Below, one piece after another: positions 33,297 through 41,830 of a stretch of 53,934 bases of DNA (the stretch's first letter is position 1; each line of letters opens with the position of its first letter). The stretch comes from Clostridia bacterium. GTDB taxonomy: Bacteria; Bacillota; Clostridia; Oscillospirales; Acutalibacteraceae. Made by a program: the position numbers and the translations under genes. The stretch is taken from assembly GCA_017409475.1 (NCBI GenBank), contig JAFQSP010000008.1, positions 115,650 to 169,583 on the forward strand. The letters are read 5' to 3'. Under the pieces are notes generated by a model. That model searched no databases and had not been told where the DNA came from. It saw nothing but the letters and a program-made list of their open reading frames with translations.

Positions 33297-34814
33297 ATGC
33301 TCAAGGGAACAAACAAAGTTGAAACCAACCGATACGAATTGACAATTTCTGTCGACGAACAGACTTTTGCCGATGCCTGCTCAAAGGCATACAAAAAGGT
33401 TGGAAAGAAAATCGCTATACCCGGATTCAGAAAGGGTAAGGCACCCCGTACAATTATCGAAAAATATTACGGCGCCGAAGTATTTTATGAAGATGCACTC
33501 GAAATTCTTTATCCCGATGCTGTTCAGTCGGCTCTTGACGAGTCAGGACTCGAAATGGTTAGCGATAAGGTTGATTTCGACCTCGTTTCAATGGATAAGA
33601 GCGGCGTTGAATTTAAAATTACAATTACAGTTAAGCCTGAAGTAACCGTTAAGGACTACAAGGGACTTAAAGCCGAAAAGGTAAAGACTGTTGTTACCGA
33701 CGAAGAAATTGACAATCAGATTAAGGCAGTTGCCGAGCGTAACGCAAGAATGATCACTGTTGAAGATAGAGCTTCTGCAATGGATGATACCGTTGTATTC
33801 GATTTCGAAGGATTTATCGACGACAAGGCATTTGACGGCGGAAAGGCAGAGGGCTTTTCTCTTAAGCTCGGCTCAGGCCAGTTTATCCCCGGCTTCGAGG
33901 AGCAAATGGTTGGCAAGAATGCCGGTGAAGAATTTGACGTTAAGGTAACCTTCCCTGAGGAATATCATAGCGCTGAATGTGCCGGTAAGGAAGCTGTATT
34001 CAAGATTAAGCTTCACGAAATTAAGGTTACCGAGCTTCCCGAAATTGATGACGAATTCGTAAAGGATATTAGCGAATTTGACACACTTGACGAATACAAG
34101 GCTGACTTAAAGCAGAAGGCTACCGAATACAAGGACCGCGCTGCTAACGACTATGTCGAAAATCAGCTTATCGATAAAATGCTCGAAGGCTTTGAAGCTG
34201 AAATTCCCGATGAAATGGTTGAGCATCGCGTTGACGAAAATATTCGTGATTTCGCATACCGTCTCGAAATGCAGGGCATGAACCTCGAAACATATCTTAA
34301 ATATGCAGGTGGCGATATTGCCGCGTTCCGCGATACCTTCAAGGAACAGTCACTCCGTCAGGTAAAGGTTCGCTTAGCTCTTGAAAAGATTGCTGAACTC
34401 GAAGGAATAAAGGCTGAGGAAGCTGACATCGACGCTGAGTATGCACGTTACGCTACACAGTATCAGATGGATGTTGAGCAGATTAAGAAGGCTGTTCCCG
34501 TTACCGAAATCAGCAAGGACATCGTTGTTCAAAAGGCAATCGACTTTGTACGCGAAAATGCAGTAATCAGCGAGGTTGACGCTCCGTCAGAAAAGCCTGC
34601 TGCTAAGAAGCCTGCTGCTAAGAAGAACGCAACAAAGAAAACAGCAGCAAAGACCGAAACCGAAGGCGAAGAAAAGCCTGCAGCAAAGAAGCCTGCCGCT
34701 AAAAAGACTGCAACAAAGAAAACAGCAGCAAAGACCGAAACCGACGGTGAAAAGAAGCCGGCAGCAAAGAAACCCGCTGCTAAGAAGACCGCTGCAAAGA
34801 AAACAGAGGAATAA
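33297..34814 (+). CDS. tig: Trigger factor with a Lys/Ala-rich C-terminal tail
   Basis: 505 residues, about 70 longer than usual. Residues 1-~145 are the ribosome-binding domain (signature GFRKGKAPRTIIEKYYG), ~150-245 the FKBP-type prolyl isomerase (DDTVVFDFEGFIDDKAFDGG), and ~250-430 the helical chaperone domain. From residue 433 a 73-residue tail is built from a 27-residue repeat of KKPAAKK-type units, strongly basic and histone H1-like, interrupted by acidic TETEGE clusters. Trigger factor folds nascent chains at the ribosome exit; the tail may bind nucleic acid or ribosomes, but that is inference. AGGAGG precedes the ATG and the gene leads tig-clpP-clpX. Confidence 0.97.
   Translation: MLKGTNKVETNRYELTISVDEQTFADACSKAYKKVGKKIAIPGFRKGKAPRTIIEKYYGAEVFYEDALEILYPDAVQSALDESGLEMVSDKVDFDLVSMDKSGVEFKITITVKPEVTVKDYKGLKAEKVKTVVTDEEIDNQIKAVAERNARMITVEDRASAMDDTVVFDFEGFIDDKAFDGGKAEGFSLKLGSGQFIPGFEEQMVGKNAGEEFDVKVTFPEEYHSAECAGKEAVFKIKLHEIKVTELPEIDDEFVKDISEFDTLDEYKADLKQKATEYKDRAANDYVENQLIDKMLEGFEAEIPDEMVEHRVDENIRDFAYRLEMQGMNLETYLKYAGGDIAAFRDTFKEQSLRQVKVRLALEKIAELEGIKAEEADIDAEYARYATQYQMDVEQIKKAVPVTEISKDIVVQKAIDFVRENAVISEVDAPSEKPAAKKPAAKKNATKKTAAKTETEGEEKPAAKKPAAKKTATKKTAAKTETDGEKKPAAKKPAAKKTAAKKTEE
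34593..34811 (+). repeat. 81-bp tandem repeat in the 3' end of tig
   Basis: About 2.7 copies of an 81-bp unit encoding a 27-residue Lys/Ala/Pro-rich repeat, the first two differing at three residues (N/T, E/D and E/K). Likely grew by unequal recombination or slippage. Confidence 0.8.
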
Positions 34815-34877
34815 TTATCCTTTTACCTGTATAAACGGTCACTTATTTGCCTATATTTTTAATATGCTTAATTTACG

Positions 34878-34912
34878 AGTGCCGTCAACTTAATATATTG
34901 ACGGCACTTTCT
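34878..34912 (+). terminator. Terminator between tig and clpP
   Basis: 11-bp stem (34878-34888 with 34898-34908) and a T-rich tail, implying clpP has its own promoter or partial read-through. Confidence 0.65.
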
Positions 34913-34940
34913 TTTCAATTTTAAAAGGAGTGCATTTATA

Positions 34941-35522
34941 ATGAGTTTTGTACCTTATGTAGTTGAACAAACCGGTCGTGGCGAAAGGTCATATGACATT
35001 TTTTCGCGACTTCTTAATGATCGTATAATCGTTTTATCCGACGAGGTAAACGATGCAACAGCCAGCGTTGTTATTGCTCAGTTGCTTTATTTAGAGGGTC
35101 AGGATGCTGAAAAGGACATTAGCCTCTATATCAATAGCCCAGGTGGCTCTGTTTCAGCAGGATTAGCAATTTACGATACAATGCAGTATATCAAATGTGA
35201 CGTTTCAACTATCTGTATGGGTATGGCGGCAAGTATGGGTGCGTTTCTCCTTTCAAGCGGCGCAAAGGGAAAGAGATTCGCTTTACCTAATGCCGAAATT
35301 ATGATTCACCAGCCTCTTGGCCAGGCAAGAGGTCAGGCAAGCGATATTATTATTCACGCTGACCATATAAAGTTTACCCGCGAAAGACTTAATAAAATTC
35401 TTGCCGAAAACACCAATCAGCCGCTCGAAATTATCGAACGCGATACCGAACGTGATAATTTCATGACTGCAGAAGCAGCTGCTGCATACGGATTGGTTGA
35501 TAAGGTAATCACAAAGAGGTAA
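34941..35522 (+). CDS. clpP: ATP-dependent Clp protease proteolytic subunit
   Basis: 193 residues. Catalytic Ser in [12 protein letters not shown], His in IMIHQPLG and Asp further on in a typical [15 protein letters not shown] segment. It forms the tetradecameric barrel that degrades proteins fed by ClpX. AAAGGAG precedes the ATG and clpX follows after 2 bases. Confidence 0.98.
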   Translation: MSFVPYVVEQTGRGERSYDIFSRLLNDRIIVLSDEVNDATASVVIAQLLYLEGQDAEKDISLYINSPGGSVSAGLAIYDTMQYIKCDVSTICMGMAASMGAFLLSSGAKGKRFALPNAEIMIHQPLGQARGQASDIIIHADHIKFTRERLNKILAENTNQPLEIIERDTERDNFMTAEAAAAYGLVDKVITKR

Positions 35523-35524
35523 TC

Positions 35525-36811
35525 ATGGATAATATCGAAAATAAAATTTGTTGCTCTTTTTGCCGAAAGAGTGCCGACGAGGTAAGACAGCTCGTTGCAG
35601 GGGACGGAATATATATCTGTGACGAATGTATCGAAACCTGTTACGAAATTGTCAACGGTGTCGAACCCAAAAAGGTTAAAAGGGGTAAAAAATCAGCTGA
35701 ATTTGTCCTTCCTACACCAAAGGAAATAAAGGAAAAACTCGACCAGTATGTAATCGGTCAAAATGAGGCAAAGGTTGCCCTTTCGGTAGCAGTTTATAAT
35801 CACTATAAGCGTACCTGTTTTGCACCTCACGACCCCGAGGTTGAAATTAATAAGAGTAATATTCTCATGCTCGGTCCCACCGGCGTAGGAAAAACTTTAC
35901 TCGCTCAAACATTGGCAAAAACGCTTGACGTACCCTTTGCAATCACCGACGCAACCACACTCACCGAAGCAGGATATGTCGGCGAGGACGTCGAAAATAT
36001 TCTCTTGCGACTTATTCAGGCGGCTGATTTTGACATTGAACGAGCCGAAAGAGGAATTATTTATATTGACGAAATTGATAAAATTGCAAGAAAGTCCGAA
36101 AATCCGTCAATCACTCGTGATGTAAGCGGTGAGGGCGTTCAGCAAGCACTTTTAAAAATTCTCGAAGGTACTGTTGCCAATGTGCCGCCGCAGGGTGGAC
36201 GAAAGCATCCTCAGCAGGAGTTTATCCAGATAAATACACAGAATATACTTTTTATCTGCGCAGGAGCATTCGACGGAATTGAAAAGCAGATTGAGAAAAG
36301 AATCGGTGGTTCGGGAATGGGCTTTGGCTCCGAAATAAAGGAAAAGTCAAAGCTGGAGCCGGCCGAGCTTATAAAATCAGTAATCCATCAGGATTTAGTG
36401 AAATTCGGACTCATACCCGAATTGGTAGGAAGATTGCCTGTTGTAACAGCGCTGGAGCCTCTTGATAAGGAATCATTGCTTAAAATTATGACCGAACCGA
36501 AAAACTCGGTTGTAAAGCAGTATCAGTCGCTGTTCGCTATGGATGGAGCCCAGCTTGAATTTGAAACCGAAGCTCTCGAAAAAATTGCCGATAAGACAAT
36601 CGAGAGAAAAACGGGAGCAAGAGGCTTGCGTTCTATTTTTGAGGGCGTTTTGACAAAGATAATGTATGATTTGCCGAGCGATTCAACGGTTGAAAAGGTA
36701 ACAATTACCGCCGAAACTATTGATGGCGGCGAACCTAAAATTTCGTACGACCCGAATCGAAAACAGGTAAGATTGACCCTTCCCGAAAAGAAAAAATCAA
36801 CAATAGCATAG
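35525..36811 (+). CDS. clpX: ATP-dependent Clp protease ATP-binding subunit ClpX
   Basis: 428 residues. The N-terminal zinc-binding domain has four Cys (CCSFCRKS...ICDECIETC); the AAA+ core has Walker A GPTGVGKT, Walker B IIYIDEID, sensor regions and the pore GYVGED loop. It unfolds substrates for ClpP. The GAGGT before its start is inside the clpP 3' end, so the pair is likely cotranscribed. Confidence 0.98.
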   Translation: MDNIENKICCSFCRKSADEVRQLVAGDGIYICDECIETCYEIVNGVEPKKVKRGKKSAEFVLPTPKEIKEKLDQYVIGQNEAKVALSVAVYNHYKRTCFAPHDPEVEINKSNILMLGPTGVGKTLLAQTLAKTLDVPFAITDATTLTEAGYVGEDVENILLRLIQAADFDIERAERGIIYIDEIDKIARKSENPSITRDVSGEGVQQALLKILEGTVANVPPQGGRKHPQQEFIQINTQNILFICAGAFDGIEKQIEKRIGGSGMGFGSEIKEKSKLEPAELIKSVIHQDLVKFGLIPELVGRLPVVTALEPLDKESLLKIMTEPKNSVVKQYQSLFAMDGAQLEFETEALEKIADKTIERKTGARGLRSIFEGVLTKIMYDLPSDSTVEKVTITAETIDGGEPKISYDPNRKQVRLTLPEKKKSTIA

Positions 36812-36821
36812 TAAAGTTTTT

Positions 36822-36858
36822 AAACACCGACCGAAACATATTTTTCAGTCGGTGTTTT
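36822..36858 (+). terminator. Terminator after clpX
   Basis: 10-bp stem (36822-36831 with 36848-36857) with a short T-tail. Confidence 0.65.
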
Positions 36859-36895
36859 GATAATTATTATATTATGTATTTTTTGGGCCAAAACC

Positions 36896-36924
36896 TTGAA
36901 ATTTTGGCTAAAAAAGGGTATTAT
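36896..36924 (+). promoter_or_regulatory. Promoter for the DUF951-prfA operon
   Basis: TTGAAA at 36896-36901, a 17-base spacer and TATTAT at 36919-36924, 22 bases before the ATG. Confidence 0.6.
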
Positions 36925-36946
36925 TAAATGATAAGGAGATGTGACT

Positions 36947-37132
36947 ATGGATATACGCGTTGGAGATATTCTCGAAATGAAAAAAACTCATCCCTGCGGT
37001 GCAAAACAGTTTAACGTTTTGCGAATCGGCGCCGACTTTAAAATTAAATGTGTAGGCTGCGGTCACGAGGTTATGGTCACTCGCCAAAAATGTGAAAAAA
37101 ATATTAAAAAAGTTATAAGAAACGAAGAATAA
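36947..37132 (+). CDS. DUF951 family small protein
   Basis: 61 residues beginning MDIRVGDILEMKKTHPCGAK, with a CVGCGHEV motif (three Cys in all with CGAK) suggesting a zinc knuckle. It matches the DUF951 family, found across Firmicutes. AAGGAG lies 8 bases before the ATG at 36947, which is preferred to a GTG two codons upstream. Function unknown; it is 15 bases from prfA. Confidence 0.9.
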   Translation: MDIRVGDILEMKKTHPCGAKQFNVLRIGADFKIKCVGCGHEVMVTRQKCEKNIKKVIRNEE

Positions 37133-37147
37133 AAAGGGGAAAATTCT

Positions 37148-38221
37148 GTGTTTGACAAACTAAAAGATGTCGAAGCAAAATATAACGAAATATCTGAACG
37201 TCTTAGTGACCCGGCGGTTGTAACCGACCAGGAAATGTATAAAAAACTTATGCGTGAGCACAAGCAGCTTACACCAATTGTTGATAAGCTGCATGAATAC
37301 GAGGCGGCAAAGACCGATTTTGATGAAGCAAAAGACTTACTTGACGAAGGTGGGCTTGATAAAGATTTCAAGGAAATGGTCGAGGAACAAATGCTTTCGT
37401 CAAAGAACGAGGTTGACCGAATTTCAGAGGAGATAAAAATTCTCCTTTTACCGCGCGACCCTAATGACGATAAAAACGTTATTATTGAAATTCGCGGTGG
37501 TGCCGGTGGAGAGGAAGCGGCTCTTTTTGCGGCTACTCTTATGCGTATGTATTCGATGTATGCCGAATCAAAGGGCTGGAAAACCGAAATTATTAACGAA
37601 AATGCCACCGAGCTCGGCGGATATAAGGAAGTCAGCTTCATGATTGAGGGTGACGGTGCGTATTCACGGCTAAAATTTGAATCGGGCGTTCACCGTGTCC
37701 AGCGCGTTCCCGATACCGAATCACAGGGTCGAATTCATACATCAACCGTTACAGTTGCGGTTCTGCCCGAAGTTGACGATGTCGAAATTGAAATAAATAT
37801 GGCCGATTTGCAGATTGATACCTATCGTGCATCGGGTGCAGGCGGTCAGCATGTTAATAAAACGGAATCGGCTATCAGAATTACCCATTTACCCACCGGC
37901 TTGGTTGTTGAATGCCAGGATGAAAGAAGCCAGCATAAAAACAAGGATAAGGCGATGAAGGTTCTCCGTTCCCGACTTTATGAACAGGCGCAAAAGGAAC
38001 AAACCGATAAAATTGCATCCGAAAGAAAGTCACAGGTTGGAACGGGTGACCGAAGCGAACGAATTCGTACCTATAATTATCCGCAGGGAAGGGTAAGTGA
38101 GCATCGAATCGGGCTGACCATATATCACCTTGAACAAACGCTTAACGGTGACCTTGACGAGATAATCGATGCACTTATTACCGCTGACCAGGCGGAAAAG
38201 CTAAAAGCAGAGGCAAATTAA
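37148..38221 (+). CDS. prfA: Peptide chain release factor 1
   Basis: 357 residues from a GTG start with AAAAGGGG upstream. The GGQ peptidyl-tRNA hydrolysis motif is in [16 protein letters not shown], and the C-terminus has the RF1-type [18 protein letters not shown]. It ends translation at UAA and UAG. No HemK gene follows, unlike in many bacteria; tsaC follows instead. Confidence 0.97.
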   Translation: MFDKLKDVEAKYNEISERLSDPAVVTDQEMYKKLMREHKQLTPIVDKLHEYEAAKTDFDEAKDLLDEGGLDKDFKEMVEEQMLSSKNEVDRISEEIKILLLPRDPNDDKNVIIEIRGGAGGEEAALFAATLMRMYSMYAESKGWKTEIINENATELGGYKEVSFMIEGDGAYSRLKFESGVHRVQRVPDTESQGRIHTSTVTVAVLPEVDDVEIEINMADLQIDTYRASGAGGQHVNKTESAIRITHLPTGLVVECQDERSQHKNKDKAMKVLRSRLYEQAQKEQTDKIASERKSQVGTGDRSERIRTYNYPQGRVSEHRIGLTIYHLEQTLNGDLDEIIDALITADQAEKLKAEAN

Positions 38222-38225
38222 ATCA

Positions 38226-39251
38226 ATGAATACAAAAGAAATTAGAATTATGTCAAACGACGATAACCCTCTCGGGTTAAAAGAAGTTGCGGATATTTTA
38301 AAAAGTGGCGGCATCGTAGGTATTCCTACCGAAACTGTTTACGGTCTTGCTGCAAATGCCTATGACGAGTCGGCTGTAGCAAAAATATTCGAGGCGAAGG
38401 GAAGACCGCAGGATAACCCGCTTATAGTTCATATTGCGGATATGAATGAGCTGGATGTTATCGCCGCCGAAATTCCCAAATCGGCGAAAAAGCTTGCAGC
38501 AGCATTTTGGCCGGGACCGCTTACTATGGTGCTCAAAAGGACCGAAAAAATACCTGCATCAGTTTCAGCAGGACTTGATACAGTAGCGGTTAGAATGCCG
38601 TCAAATGAGGTAGCAAGGGCAATTATCGAGGCTTCGGGACTTCCTCTTGCCGCACCGTCGGCCAATATTTCAGGTCGACCGAGCCCTACAACCGCAAAGC
38701 ACGTAATCGATGACCTTGGCGGAAAAATCGATGCGGTTGTCGTATCAAGCGAATGCTCGGTTGGAGTTGAATCAACGGTAATTTCACTCGTCGATGGTAA
38801 AAATCGGCTTCTGCGTCCGGGCGGCATCACCCACGAACAGCTCGAAAGCGTTATAGGACCGGTCGAAATTGATTCATCGGTTTTAACAAGCGAGGTTAGC
38901 TCAAAGGTTTCGTCTCCCGGAATGAAATATAAGCATTATTCGCCAAAAACGAAGGTTGTAATTATCGAGGCTGATTCAAATTCGTTTTGTGATTATGTAA
39001 ACCGACAATCTGAAAATTACGCAGCTATGTGTTTTAGCGAGGAAGCCGCGCATATAAATAAAAAAACCATAACTTATGGTAAAATGAGCGACGATATGTC
39101 TCAAGCAAGGGAGCTGTTTGATGCGCTTCGTGTAGTTGATACGCTTGACGTTGATGTTATTTTTGCTCATTCACCAAAAAAAAGCGGAGTTGGACTCGCA
39201 GTATATAACCGCTTGTTAAGAGCGGCAGCATTTGAGGTGATTAAGCTTTGA
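38226..39251 (+). CDS. sua5: L-threonylcarbamoyladenylate synthase
   Basis: 341 residues with the long Sua5/YwlC layout: an N-terminal YrdC domain (GGIVGIPTETVYGLAANA, KGRPQDNPLIVHI and SANISGRPSPT) and a C-terminal Sua5 domain. It makes threonylcarbamoyl-AMP for tRNA t6A37 synthesis. A conserved fold residue string FWPGPLTMVL is present. It starts 5 bases after prfA and overlaps coaE. Confidence 0.96.
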   Translation: MNTKEIRIMSNDDNPLGLKEVADILKSGGIVGIPTETVYGLAANAYDESAVAKIFEAKGRPQDNPLIVHIADMNELDVIAAEIPKSAKKLAAAFWPGPLTMVLKRTEKIPASVSAGLDTVAVRMPSNEVARAIIEASGLPLAAPSANISGRPSPTTAKHVIDDLGGKIDAVVVSSECSVGVESTVISLVDGKNRLLRPGGITHEQLESVIGPVEIDSSVLTSEVSSKVSSPGMKYKHYSPKTKVVIIEADSNSFCDYVNRQSENYAAMCFSEEAAHINKKTITYGKMSDDMSQARELFDALRVVDTLDVDVIFAHSPKKSGVGLAVYNRLLRAAAFEVIKL

Positions 39252-39856
39252 GTATTGTAATCGGAATAACCGGTCAAACCGGCGCCGGAAAGGGCACAGT
39301 AGCCAAAATTTTAGTCGAAAATAATCTGGGTTATATTGATTGCGATTTGGTTGCACGAGATGTTGTAAAAATCGGAAGTATAACCTTGGCTGAACTGTGC
39401 GATACCTTTTCTGATTCAATTCTTAATGCTGACGGAAGTCTTAATCGTGCCGAGCTTGCGAAAATTGCTTTCTCGTCACCTCAGTCGGTCCGATTGCTGA
39501 ATTCAATTACTCACCCCGCAATAATCGATAGAATTGTTGAAATTATCAATGAAATGGCGAAAAACGGCGAAAAATTTATTGTGCTTGATGCGCCTACGTT
39601 AATCGAAAGTGGCGCTGCCGAAATATGTGATGTTATTATTACGGTTGTAGCCGATGAGGATGTACGTCTTTTACGTATAATGAAAAGGGATAATATTGAT
39701 ACCCAAGCTGCGCAGAGGAGAATGTCAGCCCAGCCGAAGCCTGATTTTTACATTGAAAACAGCGACTATACTGTTTATAATAATGGTGATAAAGAATCAT
39801 TAAGAGAACAAATTAGTTGCATTTATGATGATATTTTAAGGAATTATAGTTCATGA
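39248..39856 (+). CDS. coaE: Dephospho-CoA kinase
   Basis: 202 residues from a TTG start overlapping the sua5 stop. P-loop GQTGAGKGTVAK and the family DCDLVARDVV segment, then HPAI and LDAPTLIESG. It phosphorylates dephospho-CoA in the last step of CoA synthesis. Cys/Asn variations in the usual P-loop GLTGGIGSGKS are minor. Confidence 0.94.
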   Translation: MSIVIGITGQTGAGKGTVAKILVENNLGYIDCDLVARDVVKIGSITLAELCDTFSDSILNADGSLNRAELAKIAFSSPQSVRLLNSITHPAIIDRIVEIINEMAKNGEKFIVLDAPTLIESGAAEICDVIITVVADEDVRLLRIMKRDNIDTQAAQRRMSAQPKPDFYIENSDYTVYNNGDKESLREQISCIYDDILRNYSS

Positions 39857-40374
39857 AATTCTTTTTTAAATTTATAATAATACTTACTTTGCTGATTGTT
39901 CTGTTTGTCGGTGCTTTTTACGGAGCGCATCAGCTTTATCCTAAAAAATACAGCGAATATGTCGAACTGTATTGCGAGAAATATGATGTGCCGATTGACC
40001 TCGCTTATTCGGTGATAAAATGTGAAAGTGGTTTTGACCCAAACGCGGAATCAAAAATTGGTGCTATTGGACTTATGCAAATTACTCCCGAAACATTTGA
40101 ATGGATTCTCACGAAGATTGATGATAATAGCGAGATGTCCGATTTATATGACCCGAAAACGAATATTCGAGCCGGAATTTATCTTTTAAAACTTAATTTA
40201 GCCGATTTTGAATCGACCGAATATGCTATTGCGGCATATCATGCAGGTCGGTCAAAGGCACAAAGCTGGTTTGACGAGGGGATAAAACCTGAGGATATAC
40301 CGTATGAGGAAACTAACGCGTATATAAAGCGCGTTATGATAACGTCAAAAATTTATAATCTACTTTATCAATAA
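39853..40374 (+). CDS. Lytic transglycosylase (SLT family)
   Basis: 173 residues. One N-terminal membrane helix acts as a signal anchor. The SLT domain has the catalytic Glu in IKCESGFDPNAES and IGLMQITPET, then IAAYHAGR. It would cleave peptidoglycan glycan strands outside the membrane. It overlaps coaE by 4 bases. Confidence 0.92.
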   Translation: MKFFFKFIIILTLLIVLFVGAFYGAHQLYPKKYSEYVELYCEKYDVPIDLAYSVIKCESGFDPNAESKIGAIGLMQITPETFEWILTKIDDNSEMSDLYDPKTNIRAGIYLLKLNLADFESTEYAIAAYHAGRSKAQSWFDEGIKPEDIPYEETNAYIKRVMITSKIYNLLYQ

Positions 40375-40393
40375 AAGGAAAGGAATTGATTTT

Positions 40394-41791
40394 ATGTCAG
40401 AAAAAACTCAGGGCGAAATGCTCATGGAGAAATTGACCTTTAAGCGCGATAATGGTTGCAAGGACGAGAAGGTTGTAGCCGAAGCAGAGCTCTTTTGTGA
40501 AGGATATAAGAGTTTCCTCGATTTAGCAAAAACCGAACGTGAAGCGGCTGATTTTGCTGTTGCCGCCGCTATTGAAAAGGGTTTTAAGCGCTTTGACAGA
40601 AACACAAAATACAATCCCGGAGACAAGGTTTATCTTAATAACAGAGGAAAATCGGTTATACTCGCTATTTTCGGTAATCAGCCTGTTGAAAACGGCGTTC
40701 GTGTTGCCGCATCGCATATCGATTCACCGCGCATTGACTTAAAGCCGAATCCTGTTTATGAAGATTGCGAAATGGCTCTTTTCAAAACCCATTATTACGG
40801 CGGAGTTAAAAAATATCAGTGGACAGCAATTCCGCTTGCGCTTCATGGCGTTGTTATCCGTGCCGACGGAACAAAGGTTTCGATTGTAATCGGCGAGGAT
40901 GAGAATGATCCTTGCTTCGTTATTACCGACCTTTTGCCGCATCTTGCTGCGGAGCAGTATAAGCGTACTCTTGGCGAGGCAATTCGTGGCGAAGATATGA
41001 ATGTTCTTATCGGAAGCTATCCCTTTAAGGACGACAAGGTAAGCGAAGCTGTAAAGCTCAATATACTCAATATAATTTACGAAAAGTATGGAATTGTTGA
41101 GGCTGATTTCATTTCTGCCGAGCTTGAGCTTGTACCTGCGTTTAAGGCAAGAGATATCGGCTTTGACCGTTCACTTATCGGATCATACGGTCATGATGAC
41201 CGCGTTTGTGCATATCCGTCACTTATGGCAACGCTTAATGCTACCGGAATACCGGAACACACAGTTATCACTGTTCTTGCTGATAAGGAAGAAATCGGTT
41301 CAATGGGTAACACCGGACTTGAATCAGCATTTCTTAAATATTTCGTTTGCGATTTAGCCAATATTCAGGGTGGAGACGGCTTCACTGCTCTTGCAAACAG
41401 CGAATGCTTGTCGGCTGACGTTAATGCCGCATTTGACCCGAATTATCCCGATGTTCTCGACCGTAGAAATGCCGCTATGATTAATCATGGTGCCGCATTC
41501 ACAAAGTATACCGGATCACGAGGAAAGAGCGGCACAAGTGACGCTTCCGCTGAATTTGTCGGTAAAATGAGATGTCTTATGGACGCCAACAATGTTAAGT
41601 GGCAGATGGGTGAACTCGGAAAGGTTGATTTGGGCGGCGGCGGCACAGTTGCCATGTATATCGCTAATTTAGGTATGGATGTTATCGATATTGGCGTACC
41701 CGTTCTTTCTATGCACGCGCCTTTTGAAGTGGTATCAAAGTTTGACGTTTATATGGTTTATAAGGCCATTGAAGCTTTTTTCAAAAGCTAA
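40394..41791 (+). CDS. M18 family aminopeptidase
   Basis: 465 residues with M18 motifs: ASHIDSPRIDLKPNP near residue 110, GHDDRVCAYPSL, DKEEIGSMGNTGL and a final PVLSMHAPFEVVSKFDVYM. A cytoplasmic cobalt/zinc aminopeptidase that trims N-terminal residues. AAAGGAAAGG precedes the ATG; the preceding transglycosylase gene ends 19 bases upstream. Confidence 0.95.
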   Translation: MSEKTQGEMLMEKLTFKRDNGCKDEKVVAEAELFCEGYKSFLDLAKTEREAADFAVAAAIEKGFKRFDRNTKYNPGDKVYLNNRGKSVILAIFGNQPVENGVRVAASHIDSPRIDLKPNPVYEDCEMALFKTHYYGGVKKYQWTAIPLALHGVVIRADGTKVSIVIGEDENDPCFVITDLLPHLAAEQYKRTLGEAIRGEDMNVLIGSYPFKDDKVSEAVKLNILNIIYEKYGIVEADFISAELELVPAFKARDIGFDRSLIGSYGHDDRVCAYPSLMATLNATGIPEHTVITVLADKEEIGSMGNTGLESAFLKYFVCDLANIQGGDGFTALANSECLSADVNAAFDPNYPDVLDRRNAAMINHGAAFTKYTGSRGKSGTSDASAEFVGKMRCLMDANNVKWQMGELGKVDLGGGGTVAMYIANLGMDVIDIGVPVLSMHAPFEVVSKFDVYMVYKAIEAFFKS

Positions 41792-41801
41792 GTAATTTTA
41801 C

Positions 41802-41830
41802 TTGATTTTTATGCCGGTTTGTGTTATCAT
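41802..41830 (+). promoter_or_regulatory. tRNA-Leu promoter
   Basis: TTGATT at 41802-41807, a 17-base spacer and TATCAT at 41825-41830, 14 bases before the tRNA. Confidence 0.55.

Noticed and set aside
34593-34811. The 81-bp repeat as a possible CRISPR array.
   Set aside because: Units are contiguous without spacers, and they are in frame with tig.
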